Shown piece after piece: positions 8,811 to 16,921 of a stretch of 64,000 nt of DNA. The DNA comes from Hydrogenophaga crassostreae. Lineage in GTDB: Bacteria > Pseudomonadota > Gammaproteobacteria > Burkholderiales > Burkholderiaceae_C. Position 1 is the first letter of the stretch; every line of letters starts with the position of its first letter. The position numbers and the translations under genes are program-made. The notes under the pieces were generated by a model, which was not told the origin of the DNA, did not search any database, and saw only the letters and a list, made by a program, of their open reading frames with translations. The stretch is taken from assembly GCF_001761385.1 (NCBI RefSeq), contig NZ_CP017476.1, positions 3,833,501-3,897,500 on the forward strand. The letters run 5' to 3'.

Positions 8811-9572
8811 ATGAAGAAGGCCTTGCCGGGTTTGCTCTTGTGCCTCTGCGGACCAGCCGCCTGGGCCCAGACCAACAGCAGCGGATCGGGCGACAGCGCC
8901 AAGGCGTTCGTCAATTTCAACAACAGCCCCCCGCGCAAGTACCAGCGCTGCACGGGCTCGACCAAGGCGTTTTACGAAAGCGAACCCGGCGCAGAAAAGT
9001 CCAGACTCAGCGCCCGGGCCTGCCGGAAGTTTTTGACGCATCTGGGCTTTGTTCTGAACAGCCTGCCCGCCCATGCGCGCGGCGCCTACCGAGACACCAA
9101 TTTTTTCCTGATGCTCGGGGAGACATCGACCCAGGGTGGACACAAAAGCGGGATGCGGTTTGTGACCCGCGGCTCACGGCTGGCGGAAAAGGGCTACGAC
9201 CCGCGCTGGGAAGACGGCATCGTGGTTTACAGCACCACCAACCTGATGTACCTGAGCGAGCTGTGGACGCGCAAAGCCATCTTGCATGAAATGGCACATG
9301 CCTGGCACTTGCGCAACTGGCCGGTCAAGCATCCGCCGCTCATGAGCGCCTGGCAAAAAACCCGGGCTGCCGGGCTTTACCTCAATGTGCAAGACCTGGC
9401 GGGCAAGTCCATTCCCAAGGCCTATGCCACGGTCAACCAGCTTGAGTACTTCGCCGAGCTGTCTGCGGCGTATTTTGTCGGCATCAACTACCAGCCTTTT
9501 GACCGCGCCGGCCTGGCGGCCTACGACCCGGTTGGCTCAGCGGCGGTGGAGGCCATGTGGGGGTTGCGCTGA
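8811..9572 (+). CDS. Secreted putative zinc metallopeptidase (HEMAH)
   Basis: The protein has 253 residues and starts with a clear signal peptide (MKKALPG... to AAWAQ). The centre contains ILHEMAHAWHLR, a zincin HExxH motif, and about 60 residues further on EYFAELSAAYF could supply the third zinc ligand, as in gluzincin-type enzymes. This arrangement recalls secreted peptidases of the lethal-factor or DUF-type zincin superfamily. Upstream in-frame ATGs at 8727 and 8772 exist, but they would bury the signal peptide, so I prefer 8811, although no strong ribosome-binding site decides it. Substrate unknown. Confidence 0.6.
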   Translation: MKKALPGLLLCLCGPAAWAQTNSSGSGDSAKAFVNFNNSPPRKYQRCTGSTKAFYESEPGAEKSRLSARACRKFLTHLGFVLNSLPAHARGAYRDTNFFLMLGETSTQGGHKSGMRFVTRGSRLAEKGYDPRWEDGIVVYSTTNLMYLSELWTRKAILHEMAHAWHLRNWPVKHPPLMSAWQKTRAAGLYLNVQDLAGKSIPKAYATVNQLEYFAELSAAYFVGINYQPFDRAGLAAYDPVGSAAVEAMWGLR

Positions 9573-9744
9573 CCGAACGCCGCGAGCAACGCAGCACACC
9601 CTCAAAGGGGGGTGGATTCGCGTTCTGCCAGCGTTCCGCCAGATATCGCTGCGGCGCTCCGGTGCCCGGACGGACCCCGTGGTTTCGCGCAGGCCACAGC
9701 ACCGGGCCAGGCAGCTTTCAAAGCCTGTGACAAGATTCCTTCAC

Positions 9745-9773
9745 AAAAAAGGGTGCCCCCCGAGGCACCCTTT
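9745..9773 (-). terminator. Intrinsic terminator of the TRAP receptor gene
   Basis: A perfect 10-bp stem (AAAGGGTGCC at 9748-9757, GGCACCCTTT at 9764-9773) with a six-base loop. On the minus strand it is followed by six T residues. It lies about 22 bases after the stop of the gene ending at 9796. Confidence 0.85.
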
Positions 9774-9795
9774 GCTTGGAAACGTGAGACCGGTC

Positions 9796-10824
9796 TTACT
9801 TGTCGTACTGGGCGATCAGCGCCTTGGCCTCGGCCACGAGTTTGGCACCGTCGACGTTCTTGGACTGCATGTCCTTGATCCACTCTGATTCCACCGTGGC
9901 GGCGGTGCTGCGCCAGCGCTGAACCTCGGCGGCGTCGAGTTCGCTGATCGTATTGCCGTTCTTGACTGCAAGCCCTTTACCGACTTCGTCGCCCACGTCC
10001 TGGGTGCGGGCGATCATGGCGCTGAATTCGGCACCCGAGTTGTCATCGATGACCTTCTTCAGATCGGCTGGCAGCTTGTTGTAAGCCCCCTTGTTCATGG
10101 CGACCACAAAGGTGGTCACATACAGCGCGCGGTTGCCAGCGAAGGTGGTGTGGTGTTTCACCAGCTCTTGCACTTTCAAGGCAGGCACCACTTCCCAAGG
10201 GATGGTGGTGCCATCGAGCACGCCTTTGGACAACGCCTCGGTCACGGCAGGCACCGGCATCCCCACAGGCGTGGCACCCAGCTTGGTCAACATGCTGTTG
10301 ACGACACGTGTGCCACCGCGAATCTTCATGCCGCGCAGGCTTTCCAGACCGGTCACCGGTTGCTTGGTGTGGAACAAGCCTGGGCCGTGGGTGTGCAAGG
10401 CGAGCACGTGAACGTCTTTGTATTCGTCCAGAGCGTTTTTCTGAACGTAGTCCCACAGCGCGCGGGAGGTCTTCTCAGCCGACAGGCCGGCCATGAATGG
10501 AAGCTCGAACACCTCAGACTTGGGGAAGCGGCCCGGGGTGTAGCCAGGCAGCGTCCAGACGATGTCGACGATGCCATCACGGGCCTGATCGTAGAGCTGC
10601 GGTGGCGTGCCGCCGAGCTGCATGGAGTTGTACATCTGAACCTTGATACGGCCCTTGGAATCTTCTTCAATCTTCTTGGCCCATGGCGCCAGCGCCTTGG
10701 CAGGAACCGTTCCCTGAGCGGGCAGGAACTGATGCAAACGCAGGGTGACCTCCTGCGCGGAGGCACCCAAACTGGCCGATGCAGCCAGAACGAGGGAGGC
10801 GATCTTGAATTTCAACGTACCCAT
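9796..10824 (-). CDS. TRAP transporter solute-binding protein, DctP family
   Basis: The protein has 342 residues: a signal peptide (to GASAQEV, residue ~24) then a DctP-type receptor domain. Family marks are LRLHQFLPAQG at the mature start, the central PGLFHTKQPVTGLESLRGMKIR with the ligand-gating Arg, and EALSKGVLDG...PWEVV. Such receptors bind carboxylates in the periplasm and hand them to DctQ/DctM membrane subunits. No DctQ or DctM gene is present, so it is an orphan receptor in this window. ATG 10824 is chosen because GGAGA precedes it and the signal peptide begins there. The ligand cannot be predicted. Confidence 0.85.
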   Translation of the reverse strand: MGTLKFKIASLVLAASASLGASAQEVTLRLHQFLPAQGTVPAKALAPWAKKIEEDSKGRIKVQMYNSMQLGGTPPQLYDQARDGIVDIVWTLPGYTPGRFPKSEVFELPFMAGLSAEKTSRALWDYVQKNALDEYKDVHVLALHTHGPGLFHTKQPVTGLESLRGMKIRGGTRVVNSMLTKLGATPVGMPVPAVTEALSKGVLDGTTIPWEVVPALKVQELVKHHTTFAGNRALYVTTFVVAMNKGAYNKLPADLKKVIDDNSGAEFSAMIARTQDVGDEVGKGLAVKNGNTISELDAAEVQRWRSTAATVESEWIKDMQSKNVDGAKLVAEAKALIAQYDK

Positions 10825-11191
10825 GCCAGTCTCCAATCTGAATTTAAACCCATGAGCGCGGTTGGCGAAGGCACCCACCGGTCGCTGCTGAATTGGTTAT
10901 CGTTTGTAATCATTTAGCCGATTTCGGAACATACGTATTTACCCTTTGATGGATGGAGCGAAGCGGTCAGATCCCATCTGAGGGCTTTGGCCCAGGGCTC
11001 AAGGTGCCGGGCTTGTCGGACTTGCCGGGACGCAACCCTATGCGTTCAAAAAGGCCGTAGGAGTCGGGGAAAATCACCTCAGGGGAGGCTGCGGCTGACG
11101 ATCACAGCCGGCATGGTGGATACTCCGGGGTGTAATTTGATGTGATTTCTACACCAAGTGCTTTCACAGGCTCACCACCGCCAGGAGTTGT
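10825..11191. other. Divergent intergenic region
   Basis: About 370 bases between the TRAP receptor gene and the rhodanese gene. An AT-richer part near 10895-10945 probably holds the receptor's promoter. GTGTA / TACAC at about 11130-11154 is a loose inverted repeat before the rhodanese gene. No gene is seen. Confidence 0.35.
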
Positions 11192-11548
11192 ATGGAATTC
11201 GAAGGTTTCTTGAAACAGTACTGGCCGCTCATCGCGGTCGCCATGTGGTTTGGCTACAAGTGGTGGAACGCGCGCAAGGTGATGGCCTTGTTGCCCGAAC
11301 TCAAAGCCAACGGCGCAATCCTGGTTGATGTGCGCTCTGTAGCGGAATTCGCCAGCGGCAACGCCCCCGGCTCGCTCAACATTCCTTTGGGGGAATTGGG
11401 CAATCGCCTCCAGGAGATTCCGAAAACGGCGCCGGTGGTGCTTTGCTGTGCCAGCGGAACGCGCAGCGGCATGGCGAAGTTGTTGCTGAAGAAGAACGGC
11501 TACAGCCAGGTATTCAACATCGGAAAATGGAGCAACCTGCTGCGCTGA
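11192..11548 (+). CDS. Membrane-anchored rhodanese-like protein
   Basis: The protein has 118 residues. One N-terminal membrane helix (~10-25, YWPLIAVAMWFGYKWW) anchors a single rhodanese domain. The domain shows the entry motif ILVDVRSVAEFASG, a proline-led LNIPL, and the active-site loop CCASGTRSG; the second Cys of CC is the likely catalytic residue that carries persulfide sulfur. Single-domain membrane rhodaneses of this kind are widespread and usually of unassigned role in sulfur or redox handling. AGGAG lies seven bases before ATG. It is monocistronic by spacing; the next gene has its own promoter. Confidence 0.85.
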   Translation: MEFEGFLKQYWPLIAVAMWFGYKWWNARKVMALLPELKANGAILVDVRSVAEFASGNAPGSLNIPLGELGNRLQEIPKTAPVVLCCASGTRSGMAKLLLKKNGYSQVFNIGKWSNLLR

Positions 11549-11713
11549 CCGGGCTTGTTCATGGCGGCGCACACCCACTTCCTTGCAAGGCCATACCAAC
11601 GAACGGATAAAAGCCGGGAGACGGCCTTTATCCCAGCGTCGGCAGGAAACGCCCTCCACCCCAAGGCAAATGCATTTCCCTCAAAAAGTACATGCATTCG
11701 CGCTGGCCGTCAT

Positions 11714-11741
11714 TTGACAACCCCCGCCCAAGGCGTAAAAT
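11714..11741 (+). promoter_or_regulatory. Sigma-70 type promoter of the small peptide gene
   Basis: TTGACA at 11714-11719, a 16-base spacer and TAAAAT at 11736-11741, a near-consensus pair. The likely transcription start is near 11748, giving a leader of about 75 bases before the ATG at 11823. It is the strongest housekeeping-type promoter I could recognise in the window. Confidence 0.7.
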
Positions 11742-11822
11742 TATGTAACGACGTTGTCCTTTTCCCATCTGCAAACCCAACCGCAGTGTAGGCGTCGTGT
11801 TCAATTTTTTTTGGAGAAACCT

Positions 11823-12059
11823 ATGCGAATCCTTTCAAGCCTCGAAATACGCCACGTTGCAGGCGGCAGTCAATGTGGATGCGCCCGCAACAACGGATGG
11901 GGAAACGGTGACGATGCGGCGCCAGGTAATTCGCTGACCCACAACCGCGCAGAAAACAACGTCAGGCCAGGCGCCGCCCAAAACGTCAAAGGCACCCCCG
12001 CCCAACCGTTGACCCTGGAAGATGGATGCGCCGGCATCCCAGAACCCCAGGTGCCCTGA
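11823..12059 (+). CDS. Small double-glycine-leader peptide, bacteriocin-type precursor
   Basis: The precursor has 78 residues. The N-terminus MRILSSLEIRHVAGG matches the double-glycine leader pattern of peptides cleaved and exported by C39-peptidase ABC transporters: hydrophobic L4, L7, I9, V12 spacing, an acidic residue at 8 and GG at 14-15. Cleavage would leave 63 residues that start SQCGCARNN. This part has three cysteines (18, 20, 69) and an Asn/Gly-rich stretch with NNGWGNGDD, APGNS and AENN. GGAGAAACCT directly precedes ATG 11823. It has its own promoter and a strong terminator, so it is monocistronic. No immunity, modification or transport gene lies next to it. Role could be signalling or antagonism; unknown. 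Confidence 0.6.
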   Translation: MRILSSLEIRHVAGGSQCGCARNNGWGNGDDAAPGNSLTHNRAENNVRPGAAQNVKGTPAQPLTLEDGCAGIPEPQVP

Positions 12060-12110
12060 AGCAGACTGAGTGCAAAGAAGCGGGGCCTTGAGCCCGCTTC
12101 ACCCTGAAAG

Positions 12111-12142
12111 GCGCAAACGGCGATGCCGATTGCGCTTTTTTT
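12111..12142 (+). terminator. Intrinsic terminator of the small peptide gene
   Basis: Stem GCGCAA (12111-12116) with TTGCGC (12130-12135), one internal mismatch, then CGGC / GCCG around a three-base loop, followed by seven T residues. It begins about 50 bases after the peptide gene's stop. A weaker hairpin (AAGCGGG / CCCGCTT, 12078-12099) precedes it. Confidence 0.85.
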
Positions 12143-12308
12143 CGCCTGCGTTGAGCGGCCACATGAGGATGGGCAGCGGCCCGCGATCTGCACCGTCGCA
12201 GGACCAGACGCCTGTTCAACAAGGTGGGCCGGTTGCCGATCGATTCGCTCAAACGGGCCCGGTGTTCAGAGCAGCCCGAAGATCACTGCGCAAATTGAGC
12301 TTTTGCGC
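12143..12308. other. Intergenic remainder before the chemoreceptor gene
   Basis: With the terminator and the promoter that flank it, this fills the ~370 bases between the peptide gene and the chemoreceptor. No further gene or structured RNA is seen. Confidence 0.4.
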
Positions 12309-12336
12309 TCAGGTTTTTCGCTCAGACTGCCGATAA
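12309..12336 (+). promoter_or_regulatory. FliA (sigma-28) promoter of the chemoreceptor gene
   Basis: A perfect -10 element GCCGATAA at 12329-12336 and a -35 element TCAGGTTT at 12309-12316 (six of eight to TAAAGTTT), separated by 12 bases against the usual 11. The chemoreceptor ATG is 96 bases downstream, and class III flagellar genes are the usual targets. Confidence 0.75.
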
Positions 12337-12431
12337 GCCAGAGGTTGCGCCCGTTGCCTTGCCGGGCTATGGCGCTGAAGGCACCGACGTTGTGTCCGTG
12401 ATCCACTCCACTGTCTGAACAGGGTCTGTCC

Positions 12432-14003
12432 ATGAATTTTCTCTCCCACATCAGTTTGGGTCGGCGCTTGACGCTGGGGTTTGGTGTCGTTTTGACCTTG
12501 CTCGCCTGCGTGGCCATTCAATCGCTGATGAGCATTCGCAGCTTGAACCTGGCGCTGCAGGAGGTGGTCGTCACCGGGGGGGCCCGCAGCGCCGCTGTCA
12601 CCCAGATGGAACGCAGTGCAGACGGCTTCATGTCTTCGTTGCGCAACCTTCGCGGGGCCGAGTTGTCCCAGGGCGAAGTCCTGATGAAGAGTGTGCGTGA
12701 CCGCTGGCAGACCTATGTGGCATCAGAGAAGGCTGTGCAGGAAGCCCTGCCAATGGAAGATGCAAAAGTCTCGGCCATGATGGCGGCGGTGAGGCAACAT
12801 GCTCTGGAGAGTTTTTCCATCATCCAGCAAGGTGAAAAAGAAGGTGAAGGCCGAGGCGAGACAGCGGTCTTTTTCGCGATTTCAATCGCCATCACCCAAG
12901 ATGCCGAGAAGCTGTCGACCCGGTTCGATGCATGGTCAGACGCCCTGGTCGCACTCGCAACCTGGGAGATTCAAGCCGAAAAGGAGGCCGCCGATCAAGC
13001 CACCACTGAGTCCAATGCACAGCAGTGGCTGGTGCTGGGAGCCAGTCTGGCAGCGTTGTTGTTTGGGGCCTTTACCTCGTGGCGCATCACACGGGATGTG
13101 ACGCGAGGGTTTTCCAACGCCGTGACCGCGACGGAGCGCTTGGCTCGACACGACCTGTCATGCCCGATTGACACGCAGTTCACGGGCGAGCTGGGCGTTC
13201 TGGCCCGGTCCCTGGAGGCCATGCGGGTGGCGCAACGGGAATTGGCCATGGGCGTACACAGAGCCTGCGACGATATCGCCACGGCCAGCGCCGAAATTGC
13301 CCAGGGCAGTCAGGATCTGAGTGGCAGAGCCGAACAAACCGCGGCCAACATGCATGGTGCCATCCACGCGCTCGACCTTCTGCATAGCTCGGTAGACCAG
13401 TCGGCCGAGTCGGCCCATTCCGCCAACGCCCTGGCCACCGAAGCGCAGACGGCAGCTTCCAGAGGTGACCATGTGGTTGGCCAGGCCGTGGCAACCATGG
13501 ACGAGATCGACGCGGCTTCACGCAAGATTGCAGAGATCACCGCCATCATCGATGGCATCGCCTTTCAAACCAACATCCTTGCCTTGAACGCGGCAGTAGA
13601 AGCCGCTCGCGCAGGTGAACAAGGCAGGGGATTTGCCGTTGTTGCATCGGAGGTGCGCAGCCTGGCCCAACGGAGCGCCACCGCCGCTAGAGAGATCAAG
13701 GATTTGATCGAAGCGACCCTGGAACGGGTGGTCGCGGGCAGCGAACACGTCAAGCGCGCCGGCAGTGCAACAAGTGAGATCATGGCCTCGGTGCAAAGGG
13801 TTTCCGCCACCATCGCATCGATCTCAGGAGAGGCAACGCAGCAACGCCAGGGCATTGGCCTGGCAAACGCGTCCGTCAAGCAGCTTGACGAGGGTGCGCA
13901 ACAAAATGCCGCGCTCGCAGAGGAGTCGGCTGCGGCGGCAAGCTCGATGCAATCGCAGGCAGACCGTTTGAAAAAACTGGTTGAGCAGTTCAAATTCGCC
14001 TGA
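12432..14003 (+). CDS. Methyl-accepting chemotaxis protein
   Basis: The protein has 523 residues. TM1 is at ~12-32 (LTLGFGVVLTLLACVAIQ), a ~160-residue helical periplasmic sensor follows, and TM2 is at ~196-216 (LVLGASLAALLFGAFTSW). A HAMP linker follows and then a long cytoplasmic coiled coil. The signalling tip is near-canonical: IDGIAFQTNILALNAAVEAA, then EQGRGFAVVASEVRSLA. The four-helix-bundle type of sensor recalls Tsr/Tar-class receptors; the ligand is unknown. The protein ends LVEQFKFA, so it lacks the C-terminal pentapeptide that tethers CheR/CheB. Regulation by FliA is indicated by the upstream promoter. Confidence 0.92.
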   Translation: MNFLSHISLGRRLTLGFGVVLTLLACVAIQSLMSIRSLNLALQEVVVTGGARSAAVTQMERSADGFMSSLRNLRGAELSQGEVLMKSVRDRWQTYVASEKAVQEALPMEDAKVSAMMAAVRQHALESFSIIQQGEKEGEGRGETAVFFAISIAITQDAEKLSTRFDAWSDALVALATWEIQAEKEAADQATTESNAQQWLVLGASLAALLFGAFTSWRITRDVTRGFSNAVTATERLARHDLSCPIDTQFTGELGVLARSLEAMRVAQRELAMGVHRACDDIATASAEIAQGSQDLSGRAEQTAANMHGAIHALDLLHSSVDQSAESAHSANALATEAQTAASRGDHVVGQAVATMDEIDAASRKIAEITAIIDGIAFQTNILALNAAVEAARAGEQGRGFAVVASEVRSLAQRSATAAREIKDLIEATLERVVAGSEHVKRAGSATSEIMASVQRVSATIASISGEATQQRQGIGLANASVKQLDEGAQQNAALAEESAAAASSMQSQADRLKKLVEQFKFA

Positions 14004-14254
14004 GCATCTGACGCGTACCCTCGCCCGCCATCCACACCAAAGAGCCGATCCCTTCGATTCGATAGAGGCCCGGGAGGATCTCTCTGGCGGAGCCAATGCC
14101 GGGTCGCTCCACCGTGTCCCGGCGGCAAGGCGCTGCGGGACGCTCAGCAGGCGCTTGCAGCAAACCGCGCCGCTGATCGCCGCACCCATGTGGCTTGCCT
14201 GCCATTGCGGTTGCGCACGACACGGCAACGAGACACCGGCTTTGGATCGGTGGA

Positions 14255-15460
14255 TCAGCGACTCAAGCTGCGCAGGTAGGCCGTCAGGTCGGCGGCCTGT
14301 TGATCGCTCAATTCCAGCGGGCGCAAGATGCGCTCGCCGTCGGTGTGCAGCCGCTCTACCGGCAATTCGGAATAGTGCATGACCACATCGTCAAGCCTCG
14401 CCAGGCTGCCGTTGTGCATGTAGGGCGCAGTGTGCGTCAACTGGCGCAGGCTGGGCACGCGAAATTCACCGAAGTGGCGCGGTTGCAGCGTGACATGGCG
14501 GGTGCTGACGGCACGCGGGTCCTGGACTCCCGCATCGTTGAAGCCGCCGAGTCGGTTGTAGGGGCTGGCCAGCAACTTTTCCAGGCCTTTGTAGCGCCCT
14601 GCGTCGACACCCCCGGGTACAAAAAACGGAATGCCGACGTCGCCAAATTCGCCATTGGTAAAACTCGGACCGGCATGACACACCGTGCACCGGCCTTCGC
14701 CGAGAAACAGGCGCAAACCGCGTTGCGCGGCCAGGGGGTATGACGCGGCGCTGGCCGCATCGCCGCGAGACAAGGCATCGCGAAAGTCATCAAACGGCGT
14801 GCGCTCAGAGACCAGACTGGCCTGGTAAGCGGCCAGCGCTTTGCCCAGATCGACCACCAGTGTGGCGTCGTCAACAGGGAGTGCCTTTTGAAACGCTTCG
14901 CGGTAACCCGCGGCGAGCTCGGGTGTGCTGCGCACGCGCTGCGCGAGGGCGGGTACGGTTTGCTGCATTTCTCCGTCTGACAGCAGCGGGGTGAGGCTGG
15001 CCGACCAGAGGGAGTCATGGGCGCCGTCCCAGCCCAGCCAGCGCCACTGGGCGACGTCGAGCAGGCCAGGCGTGTTGCGCTGCCCTGCTGTGCGGCCCAC
15101 GGCGGTGGTCAGGCCATCTTGAAAAGCCCGGTGGGGTTGATGGCAGCTGGCACACGCCAGTTGCTGGCCGGCAGAGAGGCGTACGTCAAAAAACAGCGAG
15201 GCGCCCCAAGCCTGGGCGCGCGTTTGATTCAATACGCGGTTGGAGGCATCGGGCCTCGGCTCGGGCGGCCAGGGGCCATGCGCAGCGATCTGGGCGAGCT
15301 CGGCGGGGGTGAAATCAAGCAACGCCTCGGGCGGCTTCGTGACACCGCTGCCCGACCCCGCAGCGAAAGCCACGAAGGCAACACCTGCCACGCCCACAGC
15401 CGCCCACCGGAGACATCGCACGGTCCGGCGAGACAGTTTTGATCGACCGCTCTGGCTCAC
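14255..15460 (-). CDS. Di-haem cytochrome c peroxidase/MauG family protein
   Basis: The protein has 401 residues. A hydrophobic N-terminal segment (~18-34) exports or anchors it. Two CxxCH haem-binding motifs, CASCH (~102) and CTVCH (~258), mark the two-domain di-haem peroxidase/MauG family. Distal features include PSLRQLTHTAPYMHNGSL before the C-terminus, typical of this family. Members reduce hydrogen peroxide or oxidise partner proteins in the periplasm. The start is GTG 15460, overlapping the upstream gene's stop as GTGA, which implies translational coupling to the FixH-like gene. Confidence 0.88.
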   Translation of the reverse strand: MSQSGRSKLSRRTVRCLRWAAVGVAGVAFVAFAAGSGSGVTKPPEALLDFTPAELAQIAAHGPWPPEPRPDASNRVLNQTRAQAWGASLFFDVRLSAGQQLACASCHQPHRAFQDGLTTAVGRTAGQRNTPGLLDVAQWRWLGWDGAHDSLWSASLTPLLSDGEMQQTVPALAQRVRSTPELAAGYREAFQKALPVDDATLVVDLGKALAAYQASLVSERTPFDDFRDALSRGDAASAASYPLAAQRGLRLFLGEGRCTVCHAGPSFTNGEFGDVGIPFFVPGGVDAGRYKGLEKLLASPYNRLGGFNDAGVQDPRAVSTRHVTLQPRHFGEFRVPSLRQLTHTAPYMHNGSLARLDDVVMHYSELPVERLHTDGERILRPLELSDQQAADLTAYLRSLSR

Positions 15461-15855
15461 TTCAGGATGACTGAAGGGGTGAGTCGGTGAGCCGCGCCGT
15501 CCAGCCGGGTATCCAGCTTGAGTTCCCAGCGCCCCGCCATATGCCAGAGCATGCCATCAACACGCCACAGGCCTTCACCCAGGGGCTTGAAGCTGGGTTT
15601 GTAGTTCATGCCATGGCGGTGATCGGGCATGGAGGCATCAACCCCCTCGAGTTGGGCCGCCGCCGGACACAACTCGAGCATCAACACAAACGGTTCGCCC
15701 ACTTGCACAGCGGCGGGATCGGTCACCCATCGGGCCTGCACCGGTCCCGCACTGGAAAGCGAATCCGGTATCGGGCATTCGGCCTGGGCAGCCCATGCCG
15801 CAGACAGCAGCGTCAGAGCCACCGCGCATCGGGGCAACCAGCAACGGGCTTTCAA
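15457..15855 (-). CDS. Secreted FixH/YtkA-like small protein
   Basis: The protein has 132 residues with a signal peptide ending AAQA|EC. The mature part looks like a small immunoglobulin-type fold similar to the YtkA/FixH group: VGEPFVLMLELC, then DHRHGMNYKPSFKPLGEGLWRV (the HxHGM might bind copper) and a final WELKLDTRLDGAAHRLTP. Start is TTG 15855, overlapping the amidohydrolase stop as TTGA; its own stop overlaps the next gene as GTGA. So it is the middle cistron of a tightly coupled three-gene unit whose other secreted member is a di-haem peroxidase. Confidence 0.65.
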   Translation of the reverse strand: MKARCWLPRCAVALTLLSAAWAAQAECPIPDSLSSAGPVQARWVTDPAAVQVGEPFVLMLELCPAAAQLEGVDASMPDHRHGMNYKPSFKPLGEGLWRVDGMLWHMAGRWELKLDTRLDGAAHRLTPSVILK

Positions 15856-16736
15856 GTGGTGCCCCCCGGTTTGAGCGCCATCGATGCAAACAGCGCCTCG
15901 CCATTGCGGTAGCCGATGCGCTCGGCGACATCGCGCGGAAGATCGGCGAGCCAGGCTCGCGTCCAGTTGGCGTGTTCGACCACGTAGTACCAGCGCTCGG
16001 GGGTGAAGGTATCGGTACCGACCATGAAGCGATCGGGATAGGCCATGAAAGCCTCGCGCCAGCCAGCGTCAACCTTGCCCTGGGTGGCGTGGTCGCTGCG
16101 AAACGCGAGATCACACCAGAGGTTGTTGTGTTGACCAAGCATCGCCCGCACCTTCGCCGGGTCATCAAAACCGGAGTGCGCCCACAGAATGCGCGCACCG
16201 GGATCCTGTTTGAACTGGCGCTCGATGGCGTCGGCGTCGGAGTGCGAATGCAGAAACAGCTTGTGTTGTTTGGCCAGCTGCACCACGCGGCGCATCACCG
16301 GAAGATCGGCGTCCTTGCCGTAGATGTGGTACTCGCCAATTGCCACATAGGCGTATTGGGCCAAACGCTGTTCCAGCATGGCCGGCACGGTGGCGTCGTG
16401 CATCCACGAACCCAGTTCGCCACGCTTGCGGTAAGGCCGCAACGAAGGCAGGATCAGATCCGGCGCCTCCTTGTAGAGCAGCTGGGTGCCATCGTCGCTG
16501 CTGCTGGAAACCATGGCCCGCATGAGACCGGCCTTGCGCAACAGGGCCACAGCCTCTTTGGGTGGCAGGCGCTCCCATGCGTCGTGGCTGTAGTGCAGAT
16601 GCGCATCAAAAATGGGCATGGGGTCCGCGTCGGCCGCCCGCAGTGGGCCCGACGCCACCAGGCCCGCGGCGGTGCCCAGCATCCATCGGCGGCGGTTCAG
16701 TGGCATGGTTTCAATGGCGCTTGGGTGAACAGACAT
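15852..16736 (-). CDS. Twin-arginine-exported amidohydrolase-type hydrolase
   Basis: The protein has 294 residues. A twin-arginine-type signal (LNRRRWMLGTAAGLVASG) suggests export as a folded metalloenzyme. The body is a TIM-barrel amidohydrolase-2-like domain: FDAHLHYSHDAW near the start supplies the HxH metal ligands, HSHSDAD near the middle, WAHSG and MVGTDTF supply the further His and Asp. Substrate is unknown; relatives include decarboxylases and lactonases. ATG 16736 has CAGGAG seven bases upstream. It is the first gene of the operon with the FixH-like protein and the di-haem peroxidase. Confidence 0.75.
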   Translation of the reverse strand: MSVHPSAIETMPLNRRRWMLGTAAGLVASGPLRAADADPMPIFDAHLHYSHDAWERLPPKEAVALLRKAGLMRAMVSSSSDDGTQLLYKEAPDLILPSLRPYRKRGELGSWMHDATVPAMLEQRLAQYAYVAIGEYHIYGKDADLPVMRRVVQLAKQHKLFLHSHSDADAIERQFKQDPGARILWAHSGFDDPAKVRAMLGQHNNLWCDLAFRSDHATQGKVDAGWREAFMAYPDRFMVGTDTFTPERWYYVVEHANWTRAWLADLPRDVAERIGYRNGEALFASMALKPGGTT

Positions 16737-16921
16737 GCTGGCTCCTGACGGGTGGATGGGCGCGTTGGCGGGGCAAAAACGTTCGAATGCCACATGGTAG
16801 GGAAGTTCCAGAACCCCTGCTTCGCGGTCTGCCGGAGTTTCGCTTCTTTCGAAGCGGCATTTTCAAGGAAACCCGCTGCGCTGCCGGCCGGTTTGGCGCG
16901 TTACTTGCTTAACCGGAAAGC

